Assembly: GCA_964445745.1 (NCBI GenBank)
Contig: CAYULU010000001.1
Span: forward strand, 1-64,000
Length of the DNA stretch: 64,000 nucleotides
From: UBA1443 sp964445745
GTDB taxonomy: Bacteria > Omnitrophota > Omnitrophia > Omnitrophales > Aquincolibacteriaceae
Reading direction: 5' to 3'
Shown: positions 52,301 through 56,033 of the stretch, in pieces
Numbering within the stretch: the stretch's first letter is position 1
Layout of the letters: each line of letters starts with the position of its first letter
Position numbers and translations under genes: made by a program
The notes under the pieces: model-generated
What the model was told of the DNA's origin: nothing
Database searches by the model: none
What the model saw: only the letters and a program-made list of their open reading frames with translations

Positions 52301-55300
52301 CCCTGATGCAGAATGTTTTCGGGGCGATTTTGGAGCTCATAATACACGCGCCGATCACCGCAGCCATCTCCGGGATGGTCGAGGGTGGGGTTGGTCCCTT
52401 CATGGGCGTCTTATCGGGTTTGTCGCCATATATGATGTGGGTGCAGTCCTTTATCGTGGGCGGCATGGTATTGCTTGTCATTGTCGGTATGGTGTGGGCT
52501 CTTATATATTGGAATCAGGTAAGAAAAGAAAAGAAAGCCGCGGACCAAAAAGCTGCAGCTAAGAAAGCCGCGGATGATGCTACCGCGGCGGCTGCCGCTG
52601 CTGCGAAATCTGCCGCGGGGACGCCAGCTGGGAACGGAACGTCGGGGACGACGAGTGGTACGTCGACAGCGACCACGCCTACGCAAGCACCTGCGGACAC
52701 TTCGGATAAGGCACTGGCGGGAACTGAAAAGCCAGATGTGCATGCAACCGATGTGCCTGGAACCACTGAAGTGACGCCGCCTTCGGATCAGGCTCAGGTT
52801 GAAGTGCCAGCGACCGAGCAAAAACCCGCTGTTGAGCAAACACAACCAACGGAACAAAAAGAATCCGCTGCTGACACGGCGGCATCTGCAATTCCCGAAA
52901 AATCAGGGTCCTTATTGACTGAGGAACAAGAAGCTGCACTTCGGATGGTTGCGGCCAATTATGCCAAAGTGCCCTACATTGCGAAATACGTGCGAATGGC
53001 TCTGCTTTATTTTGGGCGTTCCACGGACTCCAAATTTAAAGAAGTCGAATCGGCGTATGTAGCGGCGAAACCGAATGGAGAGGGATTTCCAAAGACAGAA
53101 TTTAGCTCAATTGAGGGAAATGCTTCGTTAAAAAAGCTTGCTAAAACCGCAGTCATCCAGGTTTTGAGTTTGGATGGTGGTTTGGGCGAAAAATTGCGTC
53201 GTTCCCTTTGGAAATCCTGGTTGCTAATGAAAGGGTTCTTGAACAGGGAAGGACTGGAAATCGATTCCGAGGGCAACCCCAGGCTTGGTGCGAAGGGCAC
53301 CGATATGGGGTATTTTGTGAAGCTCCCGGATGGCAGGATCGTCTATGTCAGCGTCTCAGAATCCAAATTGATTAATCTTTACAGACAAGGACAACAGTCC
53401 CGTTTTAGCGGATTGAGCTTTCGTGCTATTGTTAACGCAGCATCCCGACCTTCCTATGAGGCTCTGTTTGAAAAGCCCAATCTTCTGGGAATTATCGCAG
53501 AGGGTAGCACAGTCCCGATGACGTATAGGGAACTGCTTGCATCCGTGAATGTAAAGGTCGATGACTTTCTTTTTCAAGACAAGGTCCCGGGCCTTCGGGT
53601 ATGGGTAGATAAGACGGGGAAGGAAGTATTCCTTCCGTCTGTGTCGGATGCTGGCTATAGCCAGGAAGGAGGCCATGGTCAGATTGGCGTGTTGACGGTT
53701 ATTAATCCTGAAGATTATGTCCCCCGGACGGATGGAGCGCCTGATTTTGTGGCTTTTACGAATGGGGATGGACAGGTCTCTTCCGACATTTCGCCGGAGA
53801 TTATCGGGGACATGATTCAACGCGGCAGAGCGATCGGTAATCTTGTGACGGCGGCGACTCGCGTGGATCGGAAGGGTGGTAAATATATTGTCAGATTGCT
53901 TGAATACCTTGGAATTCGGCGATGGGTCCCCGGGCAGCGGGAGTTGGCGGCAGCGAAAGAACTTGGTAAAGAATCCGAGTCTAATTTTTACAAGGCTGGG
54001 CAACCGGACGGAGCGCCTGTTTTTGGCGACAATTCAGTTGGAAAACAGCCGTTTAACACCAACACTTTTTATATCAATCAGGCCCGATTGATGCCTTTTC
54101 TTGCGGATCTCAAGCGCGTGATGGGGGAAGATGCGTATCTGGCAGAAGTTATTTCGCCCAATTTTATGAAGAAAGATACGAAACCTGGTCAGGATGGATA
54201 TCAATATTTCCCAATCGACGGAGCAATTGGGAACGTCTACCACAATATTAACGAATTTGTGATGAAGCTGACCCTGATCAGAGATGCTGGGAAGCTAACT
54301 GAGAAACAAAAGGAAATTCTGGAGGTGTTCGCGAAACATGGGATTCAGGAAGTGATCCACTATTACAATGTGCCGCGAACCATGTTTACGCCCCAAAAAA
54401 ATCCCCTGGATGCTCTATTGCAAATGCTTGGGGGATACTATCGCTATGATCTTGAGACGGGCAACCTGGCGGAAACAGAAAATGATCTGGTGCCGCCTGA
54501 GGTTGTGATTGTGGATTCCCAGGGGAAGGCACAGGACAGTGGGGCCGGATATTACAGCGAATTTTTGAACATGCTCCAGACCTTTGTCTCGATGGACAGA
54601 ATCGAATCTATTCAGGCCTCCTCTTTTGATATTCGGGAGCTGGACAAGCTTGAAATCCATGGCAATATCTCAGTGCGGGACACGAAATTCGTCGGGAATG
54701 TGGAGATCATTAACCGGGGCACGAGTGAGAAGGTTTTTGATGTCCGCGATGCGATTTTGAGAAATTCCGGGCTTCGTGATCAAGTTGGCTACCAGGAAGG
54801 GCAGCCGCTTAAGCTGGAAAATGTGCGAATTACGATTGGTGAGTCGGGAGACATGTCAATTGAATCTGTCGGGGCACGCTCCGAAATTCGCCGTGTCCCC
54901 GTCAGTCCTGTCTCGGAAGTGAAATCATATGGGGCCTTTGTAAATAATTTTAGGGCGAAAGTTGATAATGGGAGTCCTTTGTTACCGGAAGAGAAAAGGG
55001 ACTTTATTAAAGCCAGCTTGGAAAAAGCCAAAGGGTTGCAACGCATAATTTGGGATGCCCCTGAGGGGATTTTTGTGAGTTCTGAAGTGACAACAGTGTT
55101 TCAACCGGCGAATCGGCTCTACGAGGACATGCCGGATAATGAGTTTCTGAAAGCGGGCGACAGTCTGATTAAATGGGATAGCGATATCAGTAAAAAAATA
55201 TATGAGAGAGCGATGCGTGATGCTCTTAATGCGGTGGTGACCCAGAGACAGGAAGTGCGGCTCACGACGGAAGTTTCGAATCCTATTGCTTTGAGAGTCG

Positions 55301-55815
55301 AGGCGGGGGTGGCAGACGCCATTATTGCCGGGCTTAAGGCCGAAGGCATTGTCGTTCCTGTTGCGGAAGTTCTGGATAAGGGCGCTCTTATTGTGAAATA
55401 TGACACAGAATTGATCGATCAGATGATCAAGCAGCGCGCAAGCGGCCAGATCGCCGCTGGCGTGAAGATCATCGTGACGGCACGGGATATGGACGAGGCC
55501 TTCGCGGTCAGCAAACATTATGGCGACGCGGTGACCGCGGTCGTGACGAGTGTCGCGTATAACGTTAACAGTATCGTTACTGATGAGATGGAGGCTCTTG
55601 GCTTGCGGGAACGCGGCAGAAGCCTGATCCAGGTGCGGCCCGGGACCGAAGCTACTCAAAATACCGCGGCTTATCTTGCGGCAGCCCTGCTTTCGAATGG
55701 CAGGATCGTGGTGGTTGGAGAAGAAGAGCTGGTGTCTGGTGCGATCCAGATCAGCGTAGCCCAGATGCTCCGCGCCGAAATGCGCGCCGCTGAAGCTATC
55801 GCGAAGTCGGCGTAG
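28381..55815 (+). CDS. giant multidomain envelope protein A (9,144 aa): EreA/ChaN-like, SecA-like, TolC-like and UGP-like domains
   Basis: One uninterrupted 27.4-kb frame. Approximate residue map: 1-42 export signal (LATCVIFTFTSVVF, then VHAAAS); 60-515 EreA/ChaN/TIKI-like module (His88, His93, Glu121, Glu174, GGFH His494); 870-1500 SecA-like ATPase; 1635-2060 about nine membrane helices; 2135-2240 Ala/Glu-rich linker; 2750-4210 coiled coils with six beta-hairpins, TolC-like; 4210-6470 helical, unrecognised, with a tandem repeat at 4869-5286; 6475-6750 and 7585-8040 membrane clusters; 8040-8190 Ala/Thr/Pro linker; 8255-8830 UDP-glucose-pyrophosphorylase-like; 8833-9144 unrecognised. The total lack of stops over 9,144 codons, and clear homology along its length, argue against an artefact. 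The signal and the membrane and TolC-like parts point to an envelope-spanning structure, perhaps for secretion. How an ATPase behind an export signal gains ATP is unclear; the N-terminal segment may instead be an uncleaved anchor. Omnitrophota-type giant genes are the nearest known precedent. Confidence 0.93.
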   Translation: MMVTQQSAFKPWLRSIALATCVIFTFTSVVFDTGFSEVHAAASQTQIPSTPGTHLLSVASLVDRPDLPDTYGTVKTTFKGKRDAVVIHIQDAHINEEAQRNIGNIIRHFNEKYQLGLVNLEGASGELYTELFSFFPNQEARRNVADYFLREGRLTGPEHLAIVDRAPVLLNGVEDPELYEENRQAYIEALDFKARDEEVLVKLGRLMDGVSRFVFPEEIRELNRRRQNFQEGGREMVAYVRYLVELAHQNQISLGDYPSMHSLLKLVDLEKQVDFNQAEKEVDLLINDLKKMISREKLTRFLTNTVHFRMKKMKRAEYYGYLQTEVLAAFDTASDPEAIRAQYANVLSYISYMRLYDTVDVNIFEEIDQLERVVKKKLFTNQDQVRLDHMFRIFDVCRKMFEFTLTKQDAEFYYTYQDEFKAATFSDFLKPLIEKYHFSYGLPSQLEILDRDLPRVERFYEAALKRDQVLIERAVEKTSERGAKISAIVTGGFHTPGIERYLRDQDISYMVVTPRISKAIDQKKESALYDAALREAPLAIEKVLSEAFLQPKAGVLNDPRFQLAAEHIIRSIGETPSPAAQAMIRLMAYVSVLDGKLSAGTVNAMEADMAKLSAQAKGKSLVTDVVGELKQAVAYKNAILLPVAGDAKKVRIIAVVGSEKGSEVKVAGMIGRKSIPISEGKFFLTGVIDVDRAPAEMRDAIDSVLKRSEVRIGDVLVESGSIQQPAVKTAQEKAITAAQKQQVRYDQNLKLYQDAGFEVPTKKDAQAAFRAILLNANFEDKIAALKETGASKAFKDGIMDRVMIVRLLGQHYAADMIRARVPRLLASDVPVNTYTMTFRNDADIDAYRQRMIERQTLQSKPSAAESLILSSDEIAFAKGYGEVVEPLLRQELEGLRAMGITPNLETMKVQVEAGTELAKGALYKIPMGFGKTLTLRVAAYLLAQKRGFKKDSAKGVLVATVNDDLAKRDAEAAGRVLSVFGLRVGFVGDENGEKVGYVFDPATDKLQKTSAEDVYGSADIIYGTVDKFVHRYEDEELALDKKDRIFSKRQYFALFDEVDEPLTYQLMNPFIVSGGEKVGAEKARQQQIFAREISLAVYGPNGEGVDQGLVDISKEQQKRVTLTSKGLDRLGTLLEERQAELMTRTGLGANPALWRRLIEQALAVERTYIQGKDYIVSGKEIIIIGEDGKPHPGTRWSMGLHAAVEAKHAQDGVEVRAEQMTRNSMMLTTFLRNKGLIADFAGASGTMDEEFMREIHGKPVQEPKVAAGSRIDTVLMYSTEASKWEAFYADVLEKTRQGVPVVIKVDEGKAEEVATELKKRGLPITAAVRTFDASSETGIAEIEKFGGQAGAVTIVTNRGGRGVDIKLAETFRKLNDEARQSGRLFTAYSTYIDDLEANDTQFRGRAGRRGEAGQFKAYWSVEDKIFTKYEGLPAVQIALAAIKQEFKSEGEPIQEPREKGVSTTVTDLVSAVRRAIMDSRTQQFKQNQPFETEMESRKAEFQRVREAVLGGDFGNRELNAVIPGISELAKRVLKGNEDAFRQGILSLLDHGFSQYLDIVSLAKHDLALETQEDWKGVAAQQDPYVKFRDISTAAFRNSLEFVRMEIVKRAPSDWTSAKARKVLGINLETLKSKVFGYLLGGGLLAGSVWLIGYVMKGVGFIQKLAASGTSVGDMMAKFETLQHISTVFQGVPESVWIVTAIGLIMIGFTVAQTYVKKFSQAYKGQRNLALVFRGTATWAERIGAVMSIPTQILTMLSSMMPLGALFALITALAFPASAPFLIPLVVALAAIGVVAGALLIAFNYKTIKETRLSQPSNFARGLRSLFFGLAAITGAGLILMFVPGMLSGVLAASAMGLIGYRAHKRFLEDYGKVLETARPATKAKVVGFVASVFVFAGIFTLAIAIGSVAGAFVALMVLSSLILVVTTGLYFIALPYIASRFAAVESRATGGTHKVLALREFFESAALNARGIIIGGSSAAGLAVGIAGMAGSLPIMAVISLSVALVLGGLVANRGLMNYRNKILALQARGESPDGTLARVVGMDNRKIVQGLMSSVVLTAALPSIGAGATLAPAASVTQSIYATQTMDQLVRNLSSVFGSAMAPQVAVGTPEAAPHTGLAPPAARVGPYIENLSVEQQAALNLTQTAAQTAELPATETSAPFGVPRSVIITDTPEILAREAEAASVEAERVVAEKAEAAALQEQVAETADAEAEAEKLEESFLGAGLEGSTVAGGGIGAGGPPPEIEPDEQPGVTEGSYVVWAGKVDALSSTINEIYHPANVRTEAMVELYTMLRPDMTQKQFDNLSFRMSQLNTQNSKEFNETGTELIELGRQIAFSKLGATPQAEAPAAVLEPVKVESAQEIETTGEELLEAKQPTALTEDQLAARGDLDRELGARFSGFKKLLKERAKATDADALALDQQIETYRNVIVYGLLNAKETINPAHIRTFIFNWGIFNWYRAHKSPEGLVEDFDDLRVNRNYRQKIDALVTASGIERNGLSKTWEQVKSPTSEPASVETIAEGPTDMTTLPTAVPLADAVQQKLAQFHDTLDEMGATVDMPVEDRAAQVREIREGLTRISNEYFGLSGDGAIATSFVDISRRVAQEEWALRPAEPAIPAPKSSQDVGSTIVAVVGDGAVAGVVAVAAEVADAVETAKALGVSPGGETPAVATLTKAAVGGQVIAGAALYDALKKGITDPTVQSALRNELERSPMPTTTEEMLFSEMAQLYSLLAASEEALKTQEYSDQYRKWTAFVNAGLNAVLTRHYEKTRYQGTAEEAYPGDPSIVKLVPYTRTNSTSRYDSWSAFAGAGLRTGSDMVQFNEVLEAEAASALSNYQIAVAQVIQQKLFHMTEIATLNERLNRLDAIKRAYLDKIQSLQETLSKSHASLPALKRQLEASLTSLEIARSNILASRDRHKTRLAFLMGRDPTFAHNDKDYTSYVETLTYDTIRNAALTDERTDDGIRIIVEQAQNYILRRSAELDKVLPGLSWQLTAPEALVSLGDESDWTARVNLFTFDIAWSFKDYMENQWVNAKTEAAKASVMGRMVDIQHDAIKRLYELRSLQAYVQQIKKQSTTELLVVEALLTSVTQKPVRDMDPIAAADQYILLLDQIASAEGELVKLENAEAELTKQLDGIKNGMTKLVEENQEIAKEVGFDPAGAKFRETAEFGYQQLTDNVNTEANSLVASYEDAQDKDAFIHELLAPSSRLAAGQYQAAAMRLDRVHQERLRLFAYLNAGFGASLEDPGAWTFVVNGGVGFDIPLLSFTRRAAKYSADAAQERADSYLLDLETRTHFELKVLLDRLAFMGKQITDQTNRVQTAQKVLAERVVEVRKRLGERGIVVDDETGRILDALSAGQTDELTKLIPVLVGRPMAERLEEKIWEALAGAANELAKEKTALSAMTDNRVKVQLLVKRLVTPDFRSVPSAEALTQANKEFTDADYQAQLKRVTNPYFRFLNENGIFLPSAAKDLRTMEGVLARFLPEMKEAADSAWAKYPKFRESKQAGDAEKERLIAGETKRLEEKREELAGARRQLDLEKPDEKADKKTQRAWQKSLSDLDKKQQKLDEELLELGKVESLIRTYKLFEESQGKLQRLVGDANNQSLEDQRHAMRELLEGLVTGTESYLTSEYLLAKMLDLGAYESRDDWYQGIRQMLGFIGDEGTSVFGYTGRIEAIQAAFVNVEKAWAAMKADLGIYGGVGYQRSRVQPETGEVTTGSVFTVGLGGIFNHLKRVILGARSGSQQTVAQLLAESSGEVIARAKAHAQESNETWGIQSEMGKLAARIELYEKIKEEFLQWRASYEPRPDGVRTNVDRLRSLLGPDRTTDESYSLKTADLEARIQSDTEAIRYLEAQLKRLGFSPSVIRQGTAHAEGFQSETTALAPIGEQLREMSRENYSRQSVTLNSMLDSVLARSTAGPSAYATSASMTQSPFYRDAGVFYQSLDADAGLPGADSNRFAVFSWSGADLFGSQKQTYTLMLRHTKSLEDSAVKENERVIQSKVRSIVSAASRLRVLNRMQKLLADQVSGLQKLEAMIGASRYEHGIKARSFDALETIASHESEDAFAANLSALWAEVKGMSVGEDEKKKIFYDRLADLMKVEENSLAKDLDSLKRQAGELGIALDLVEGLDLTQVGNLENYESDEAVRARIREEINRQFVKTLNQNRLQVSVKLGLSHPSHQSALSEGEPFLGFGASYLIYDSNLQAMINFWENRGSIEQLWARQGDQDDKVRWLELGLDVEKLQKEVELRKQVVESVAVAYQIARERARRDGYPDAPIDAAFRYMNELKAYKGAVDAYWEASQRMIDFAKEKKFEIELPRGTEDSIERIKAMIPKWIEDDTTEDVTAPKYLDETVKPELIGEGTRAADFSVDETLMYKDQQLATAVSDLLKTLGIADLSAEATLSQIKDRKDLETVMVNIFGRVAERYGRRDPAAWVGQVAKSYQSLTKDQFFEKTGFMEVGLGEEIWGNLFSQCFSMGPSAHKLLDQSGIDMNQLAMAAFMGELGQLAASRGEDGDSQKIAQALVNDFPGAIAALERMRGQSPGTYSLRSPVEGAEVLTLVLYRAMGDEALRDLTFDKILENEDHKRAIENLSPEFNLNNIFPGIMGVERNKDGWVDGWKETTKFLSIASGLYDVETQTVKLREIPVGDPEEFAYVMAQNIATILAHPRPGPDANPDQIADYQKMMEQMAYLTARFSHHLANSTNLTIKESDLTSTTYLRLKALEAKMIDEEKTQMIDPVSGTVVTLENVKIRKQAARDAEVEGRRMSNALAYVNDVLFGSGHDAGENRKEWLEKDLAERLRLTEDRVRLEDDFWGRKELQGYLSELTTGADGKKYKGDRPATAMEIYKDKQQVGGSISNMAWEALGETGKTLDRESLAYMETLSAEIAVLETRIVHPATSAADKLAAQDTVKGKKFLLERFNHAKAKKVADYTVLMGEETGRGDKSWTESDRIARVIATRRVMRDLRPKAEGLLGELSNDDPYDVSILRMLAESALPDIQPRYMPGAGGFDREKDWQNWEDLGIERRREILNNRLDYARIINAQLKKEGIELRLKDTKDTPVNLRGKDMGMLIADAMEASGETGNKLGWEAVQHIEKLENEIIELKAKIARDATPDPTVQAQLNEKLENLAVWKAAQKKVAKDYEVRQGWEDSKRIERMVELRKIIKAIRPYVERIYGPLDDSNPRDSGILRTLAELVYGDVQDAHMLGALGFDDAEEWAEWRDMGKDKRQAVLTGRLQIAANLNRSLQDSGIVLDLKDTNVTNLDEKGADMGLLMAIAENPEAWKEFFGLQKGKDGSWSVQLKSPYPSRIKALFEMVEEERGQALDPAKFSIEGFLRATDPTGIRGSMSVRRQQADWLSVASRLVFNAEKELGAGADVKAVKARAVEIGNRKIEIYKVANNEGMALTRNNLEFEDENLESLQKSDEGLTAQIYYRWIKEARGAREKAGETILADLNEKKPFWMHPKELIAMRAKVVGRKEESNNPGLANEPGDATADRAVIDLLIEDGKITAANAEKALDRTKYETMVKMYLQAAYMLYNLEIPENAAPGSNERVSKRLQTGDLSSKINPIMAAYDSDNLKEAERLLQREAQILKLTGLFKAALNGDNTIPIADNPYAAMAVNFPDLISKELEKMGIHLQPKDVTKIFRNMSKENVEGLMSRVMFLQESNAPFMEKDNDSEAVDYIYNWLRDMAFFSAAAYEVYGYFPTYEKLESLLKDARGSMDRLPTGPVNGGLRRWYEKKKLAGILLRDADLAGDRTLKPVIVSPVGQNVPGPERSLAATQPADESFSLREILTARSIRRNVFQELQPFSPFKDQGDGIGDLWYARKFKAIKVQLVKEKPEVTESEILSVQTRFVSEMKRARELFLRSSNESQDVLPENAAAQADAFMGEWADYWIRNVLSDDARKDRLESLAASTARMNADRVRAERESARKGNAAAIRERVLAGETEQDILKKNAAAITDFYNQSSWKGDGKIGARLLRSYADEMISQGYSEEEIVLLRLYIRPRLIAIVWPGLSARDLDVRHLADIDAWSLEILDSVSDLKKLDDIDNKIDVRFSEIQAFKGQIRGLLNADASFVELGKTEEGRLKQKNMVNRLANDASNRKLSPDKITKWFEVAKKMVPVPVLGPAAPGDKGSRQPVGLSRALWYADSLMQLGIAESLKPISWSDQVAKGMTDRFFVSIDEMYGLAPRDPATQEKQELTPRQAALFSKAGYEELHNYDRKWKEMWTPSAKWYEFWRWDELWNPTGVITKDQIERMGLDWAEVSTKLVNENKATFKKDWLFWKNPDALRLTQNVGDEIARDAVQKRAQFLLDRGDILPVDFDMFLRRVRSNYQQTIDQRARGFSDGYLEIDKTQVSSVSPFVIAMIADQQNPQQNQQFGFFKMFFGDADPKDLWRADSLVNSAMASAERRVNMEIVDKSSPSDSEKGWISRLLSPERAAGKSWWRAHVDRLVPSAKKDAQAPLFGASIYAALAGLVFLVVALFSTKRRIPKYGFDKAKDAAEKPAAIAAALTAAQAERTRLAAVLAAAEAAQQPPPAQRSEVRSIEEIRAAIAAQDRRIKELEAKQQVFAGLPAAEQEKLKADEKAWDKHQTLSRFRLDLLAALMFSMRVFLVLWIAAALTPYLGLTWAFALPLAFTLVFLKIYGWLYKNLSYVGISVLSATIKTLVFTLVVIVPITGVLVSLTPWVTLGGFFGGALGIATILWTTVLLQPGLLVMGLMWGVMLVLMTKWADPQSSLIVVDMKDEVREQFKKDFAEEEAQRVLRDLRELRDWLQAAEKKAEKDKVTVATALGTGKGSLKEKIQARIAELRNSLVVKNGNTYIRMPDGSLYFKEGEMAVVKGVTLHAGGTQEMDEVVYSFAESLIQNNIEQARFALGINGGSITKYMKLKDRYEKKEITKEDYEKELKTYKVGSLTIEEYVRGLRKRLEVYALVIPDVQRRLQIFLEPGCRKPFPNVLKWGAFTMYGEDGSKRNAENTKGGSMGQVSSKGINFVTTFNIFGRRILLGMTPAVIEAWLAENGGAKPGDLRIPLAAANEPFFAGVIKIPPQDIDGWIAEVDASSKKPQTIDEMVIPLEETRKDENLMGQYYPQLDEQGNLVPRVKHSTTVDGGNYVSNGSILTVSQALADRPDVGGLQMDTGYHTEDGTSMDWVQRRFAHHSGFWTIRFNAAVAGFERFFGKYTLVTRWAGEMSRPTAGMPWGAYYTRTVILSGFILNAIRRALSEGGGSYKFVAGVGDLAIVKDGEHKGELAIKEALKHTARKAVNDIVIAKLPTGVTLDNATDAQLVEALNKTLENPGLYEKAKPLLDNAGISRAEAMAKKGKDAVAQLGLRNRAILQAIYGEEIQNQTELSSTLDQKGLNGYAEGFPDAVNGIIAKMNGEDEIVTNTPSDNYVIHDYVRRHYDRIKAYKSMPEGPAKGWYWMWNLGRGPKLPIGWLIAKLFRVSELSERYLILSRLWIIHLPSLHQPAPFGKDFMDTTGMEYFDKMREEMKTEPVLLQGMNAALVVRADEVSGIIDDTQENYKKEEFQVKKSSESNDEPTEWAREAGIFALTKPTDFFNIFPREGAVANKQWLKSLLLSWALVFVPALFIITATHLAVLQMLVVLSVLVLAFLWGAFSKSIAVTMVNFRNDVQRMRNGEIRKGFGLLVWHYIQMHLWLVKDVLMWCSEKVFSTLKYMARVLNLWDFFWGQPGRIGVFDRDRKAPPAPPALGALATPSATQYAVEPNARRGITFGVALLGMLTLAKAFAVTEILAGLGFAVIGIAVASWMLWTFLSDPDSIGNVAGKALGEVVKDNEALGWVKGILAGVNTADDAVAAFKKVGVLKRVHVIWTVGWKSRGRIKEMVKAEEELAAKVGRAAFFPRAAFPFVDFIRLSNHLFIPLLFLGVVGLLMPVFAINVPISLIILTLPLTIPWVFGPFGQFVGGYIFNRKGEHNGKWRAQAWSIGLGAAFLGMGIAVHKLTLMQNVFGAILELIIHAPITAAISGMVEGGVGPFMGVLSGLSPYMMWVQSFIVGGMVLLVIVGMVWALIYWNQVRKEKKAADQKAAAKKAADDATAAAAAAAKSAAGTPAGNGTSGTTSGTSTATTPTQAPADTSDKALAGTEKPDVHATDVPGTTEVTPPSDQAQVEVPATEQKPAVEQTQPTEQKESAADTAASAIPEKSGSLLTEEQEAALRMVAANYAKVPYIAKYVRMALLYFGRSTDSKFKEVESAYVAAKPNGEGFPKTEFSSIEGNASLKKLAKTAVIQVLSLDGGLGEKLRRSLWKSWLLMKGFLNREGLEIDSEGNPRLGAKGTDMGYFVKLPDGRIVYVSVSESKLINLYRQGQQSRFSGLSFRAIVNAASRPSYEALFEKPNLLGIIAEGSTVPMTYRELLASVNVKVDDFLFQDKVPGLRVWVDKTGKEVFLPSVSDAGYSQEGGHGQIGVLTVINPEDYVPRTDGAPDFVAFTNGDGQVSSDISPEIIGDMIQRGRAIGNLVTAATRVDRKGGKYIVRLLEYLGIRRWVPGQRELAAAKELGKESESNFYKAGQPDGAPVFGDNSVGKQPFNTNTFYINQARLMPFLADLKRVMGEDAYLAEVISPNFMKKDTKPGQDGYQYFPIDGAIGNVYHNINEFVMKLTLIRDAGKLTEKQKEILEVFAKHGIQEVIHYYNVPRTMFTPQKNPLDALLQMLGGYYRYDLETGNLAETENDLVPPEVVIVDSQGKAQDSGAGYYSEFLNMLQTFVSMDRIESIQASSFDIRELDKLEIHGNISVRDTKFVGNVEIINRGTSEKVFDVRDAILRNSGLRDQVGYQEGQPLKLENVRITIGESGDMSIESVGARSEIRRVPVSPVSEVKSYGAFVNNFRAKVDNGSPLLPEEKRDFIKASLEKAKGLQRIIWDAPEGIFVSSEVTTVFQPANRLYEDMPDNEFLKAGDSLIKWDSDISKKIYERAMRDALNAVVTQRQEVRLTTEVSNPIALRVEAGVADAIIAGLKAEGIVVPVAEVLDKGALIVKYDTELIDQMIKQRASGQIAAGVKIIVTARDMDEAFAVSKHYGDAVTAVVTSVAYNVNSIVTDEMEALGLRERGRSLIQVRPGTEATQNTAAYLAAALLSNGRIVVVGEEELVSGAIQISVAQMLRAEMRAAEAIAKSA
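28498..29925 (+). other. EreA/ChaN/TIKI-like module of giant protein A
   Basis: Conserved residues read as IHIQDAH (His88, His93), NLEGAS (Glu121), GVEDPELY (Glu174) and TGGFHTPG (His494). The same residues with near-identical spacing occur in giant protein B (His83, His88, Glu116, Glu170, His478). The pattern of paired His/Glu with a GxxH motif fits the EreA/ChaN/TraB/TIKI superfamily of putative metallo-hydrolases. Assignment is by motif only. Confidence 0.6.
30980..32760 (+). other. SecA-like ATPase region of giant protein A
   Basis: Collinear SecA motifs: Walker A as PMGFGKT (Lys931; SecA has GEGKT), Walker B/DEAD equivalent FDEVDEP (Asp1056), GTRWSMGLHAAVEAK (SecA: GRRWSDGLHQAVEAK), ASGTMDEEF (SecA: MTGTA), TNRGGRGVDIKL (SecA: TNMAGRGTDI), and QFRGRAGRRGE (SecA: QLRGRSGRQGD). 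Both RecA-like lobes and the preprotein-binding insertion signature are therefore represented. It is followed directly by the first membrane-helix cluster. Confidence 0.88.
36610..41020 (+). other. TolC-like region with six beta-hairpins (possible three fused protomers)
   Basis: Long amphipathic helices alternate with six short hairpins of aromatic/Gly-rich strands. Examples are TAFVNAGLNAVLTRHY with SAFAGAGLRTG; SWQLTAPEALVSLG with RVNLFTFDIAWSF; LFAYLNAGFGASLE with VVNGGVGFDIPLLSF; GIYGGVGYQRS with VFTVGLGGIFN; VFYQSLDAD with FAVFSWSGADLFG; and LQVSVKLGLSHP with LGFGASYLIYDS. The motif GVGFDIPLL followed by a long helix matches outer-membrane-factor repeats. TolC has two such hairpins per protomer. 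Confidence 0.6.
42985..44235 (+). repeat. tandem protein-level repeat in giant gene A (two units of about 205-215 codons)
   Basis: Unit 1 (42985-43629) and unit 2 (43630-44235) share ordered motifs: LGETGK / SGETGN, SILRMLAE / GILRTLAE, LELRLKD-type (IELRLKDT / IVLDLKDT), GKDMGMLIA / GADMGLLMA. DNA identity is low, so the duplication is old. A later echo (KGTDMGYF) occurs near residue 8300. Confidence 0.8.
53140..54876 (+). other. UDP-glucose-pyrophosphorylase (UGP2)-like domain at the end of giant protein A
   Basis: Ordered similarity to eukaryote-type UDPGP proteins: LSLDGGLGEKL (family LNGGLGT), EGGHGQIG (PGHGDIY), FTNGDGQVSSD (SNIDNLGATVD), PFNTNTFYINQ (FNTNNLWVNL), IDGAIGNVYHN (LETAAGAAI), YNVPRTMFTPQK (INVPRSRFLPVK), and a left-handed beta-helix end KLEIHGNISVRD. 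The catalytic Lys of KGPKS is not obvious, so it may be inactive or altered. Confidence 0.7.
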
Positions 55816-55857
55816 TGGAGTAACATTATCTCCGCACGCCGCAGTACTAAGTAAGCA
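55804..55857. repeat. 54-bp direct repeat, copy 1 (overlaps the stop of giant gene A)
   Basis: The copy at 55960-56013 differs at only 2 of 54 positions. Copy 1 includes the last codons and the TAG stop of gene A (Lys-Ser-Ala-stop). It contains a small stem GGAG...CTCC. Confidence 0.9.
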
Positions 55858-55959
55858 AAATCAAGTATTTGTTCATTTGATTCATACTTCTTGATTCGGA
55901 AGAATGGTCCAAGTTCACAAATACTTATGCTCTTCTACTTAGCATATTGATGCGGGTGC

Positions 55960-56013
55960 AAGTCGGCGTAGTGGAGTAACATTATCTCCGCACGCTGCAG
56001 TACTGAGTAAGCA
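55960..56013. repeat. 54-bp direct repeat, copy 2
   Basis: Second copy, 156 bp downstream. It also contains the Ser-Ala-stop codons, although no gene reads through it here. This suggests a relic of a duplicated gene end or a mobile palindromic unit. Confidence 0.9.
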
Positions 56014-56033
56014 TAGGAAAGTAGCCGGGGTTT

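Noticed and set aside
28381..55815. Idea that the giant frame is an assembly or fusion artefact
   Set aside because: No stop in 9,144 codons, continuous coding character and ordered domain homology make an artefact unlikely, although long-read confirmation was not available.
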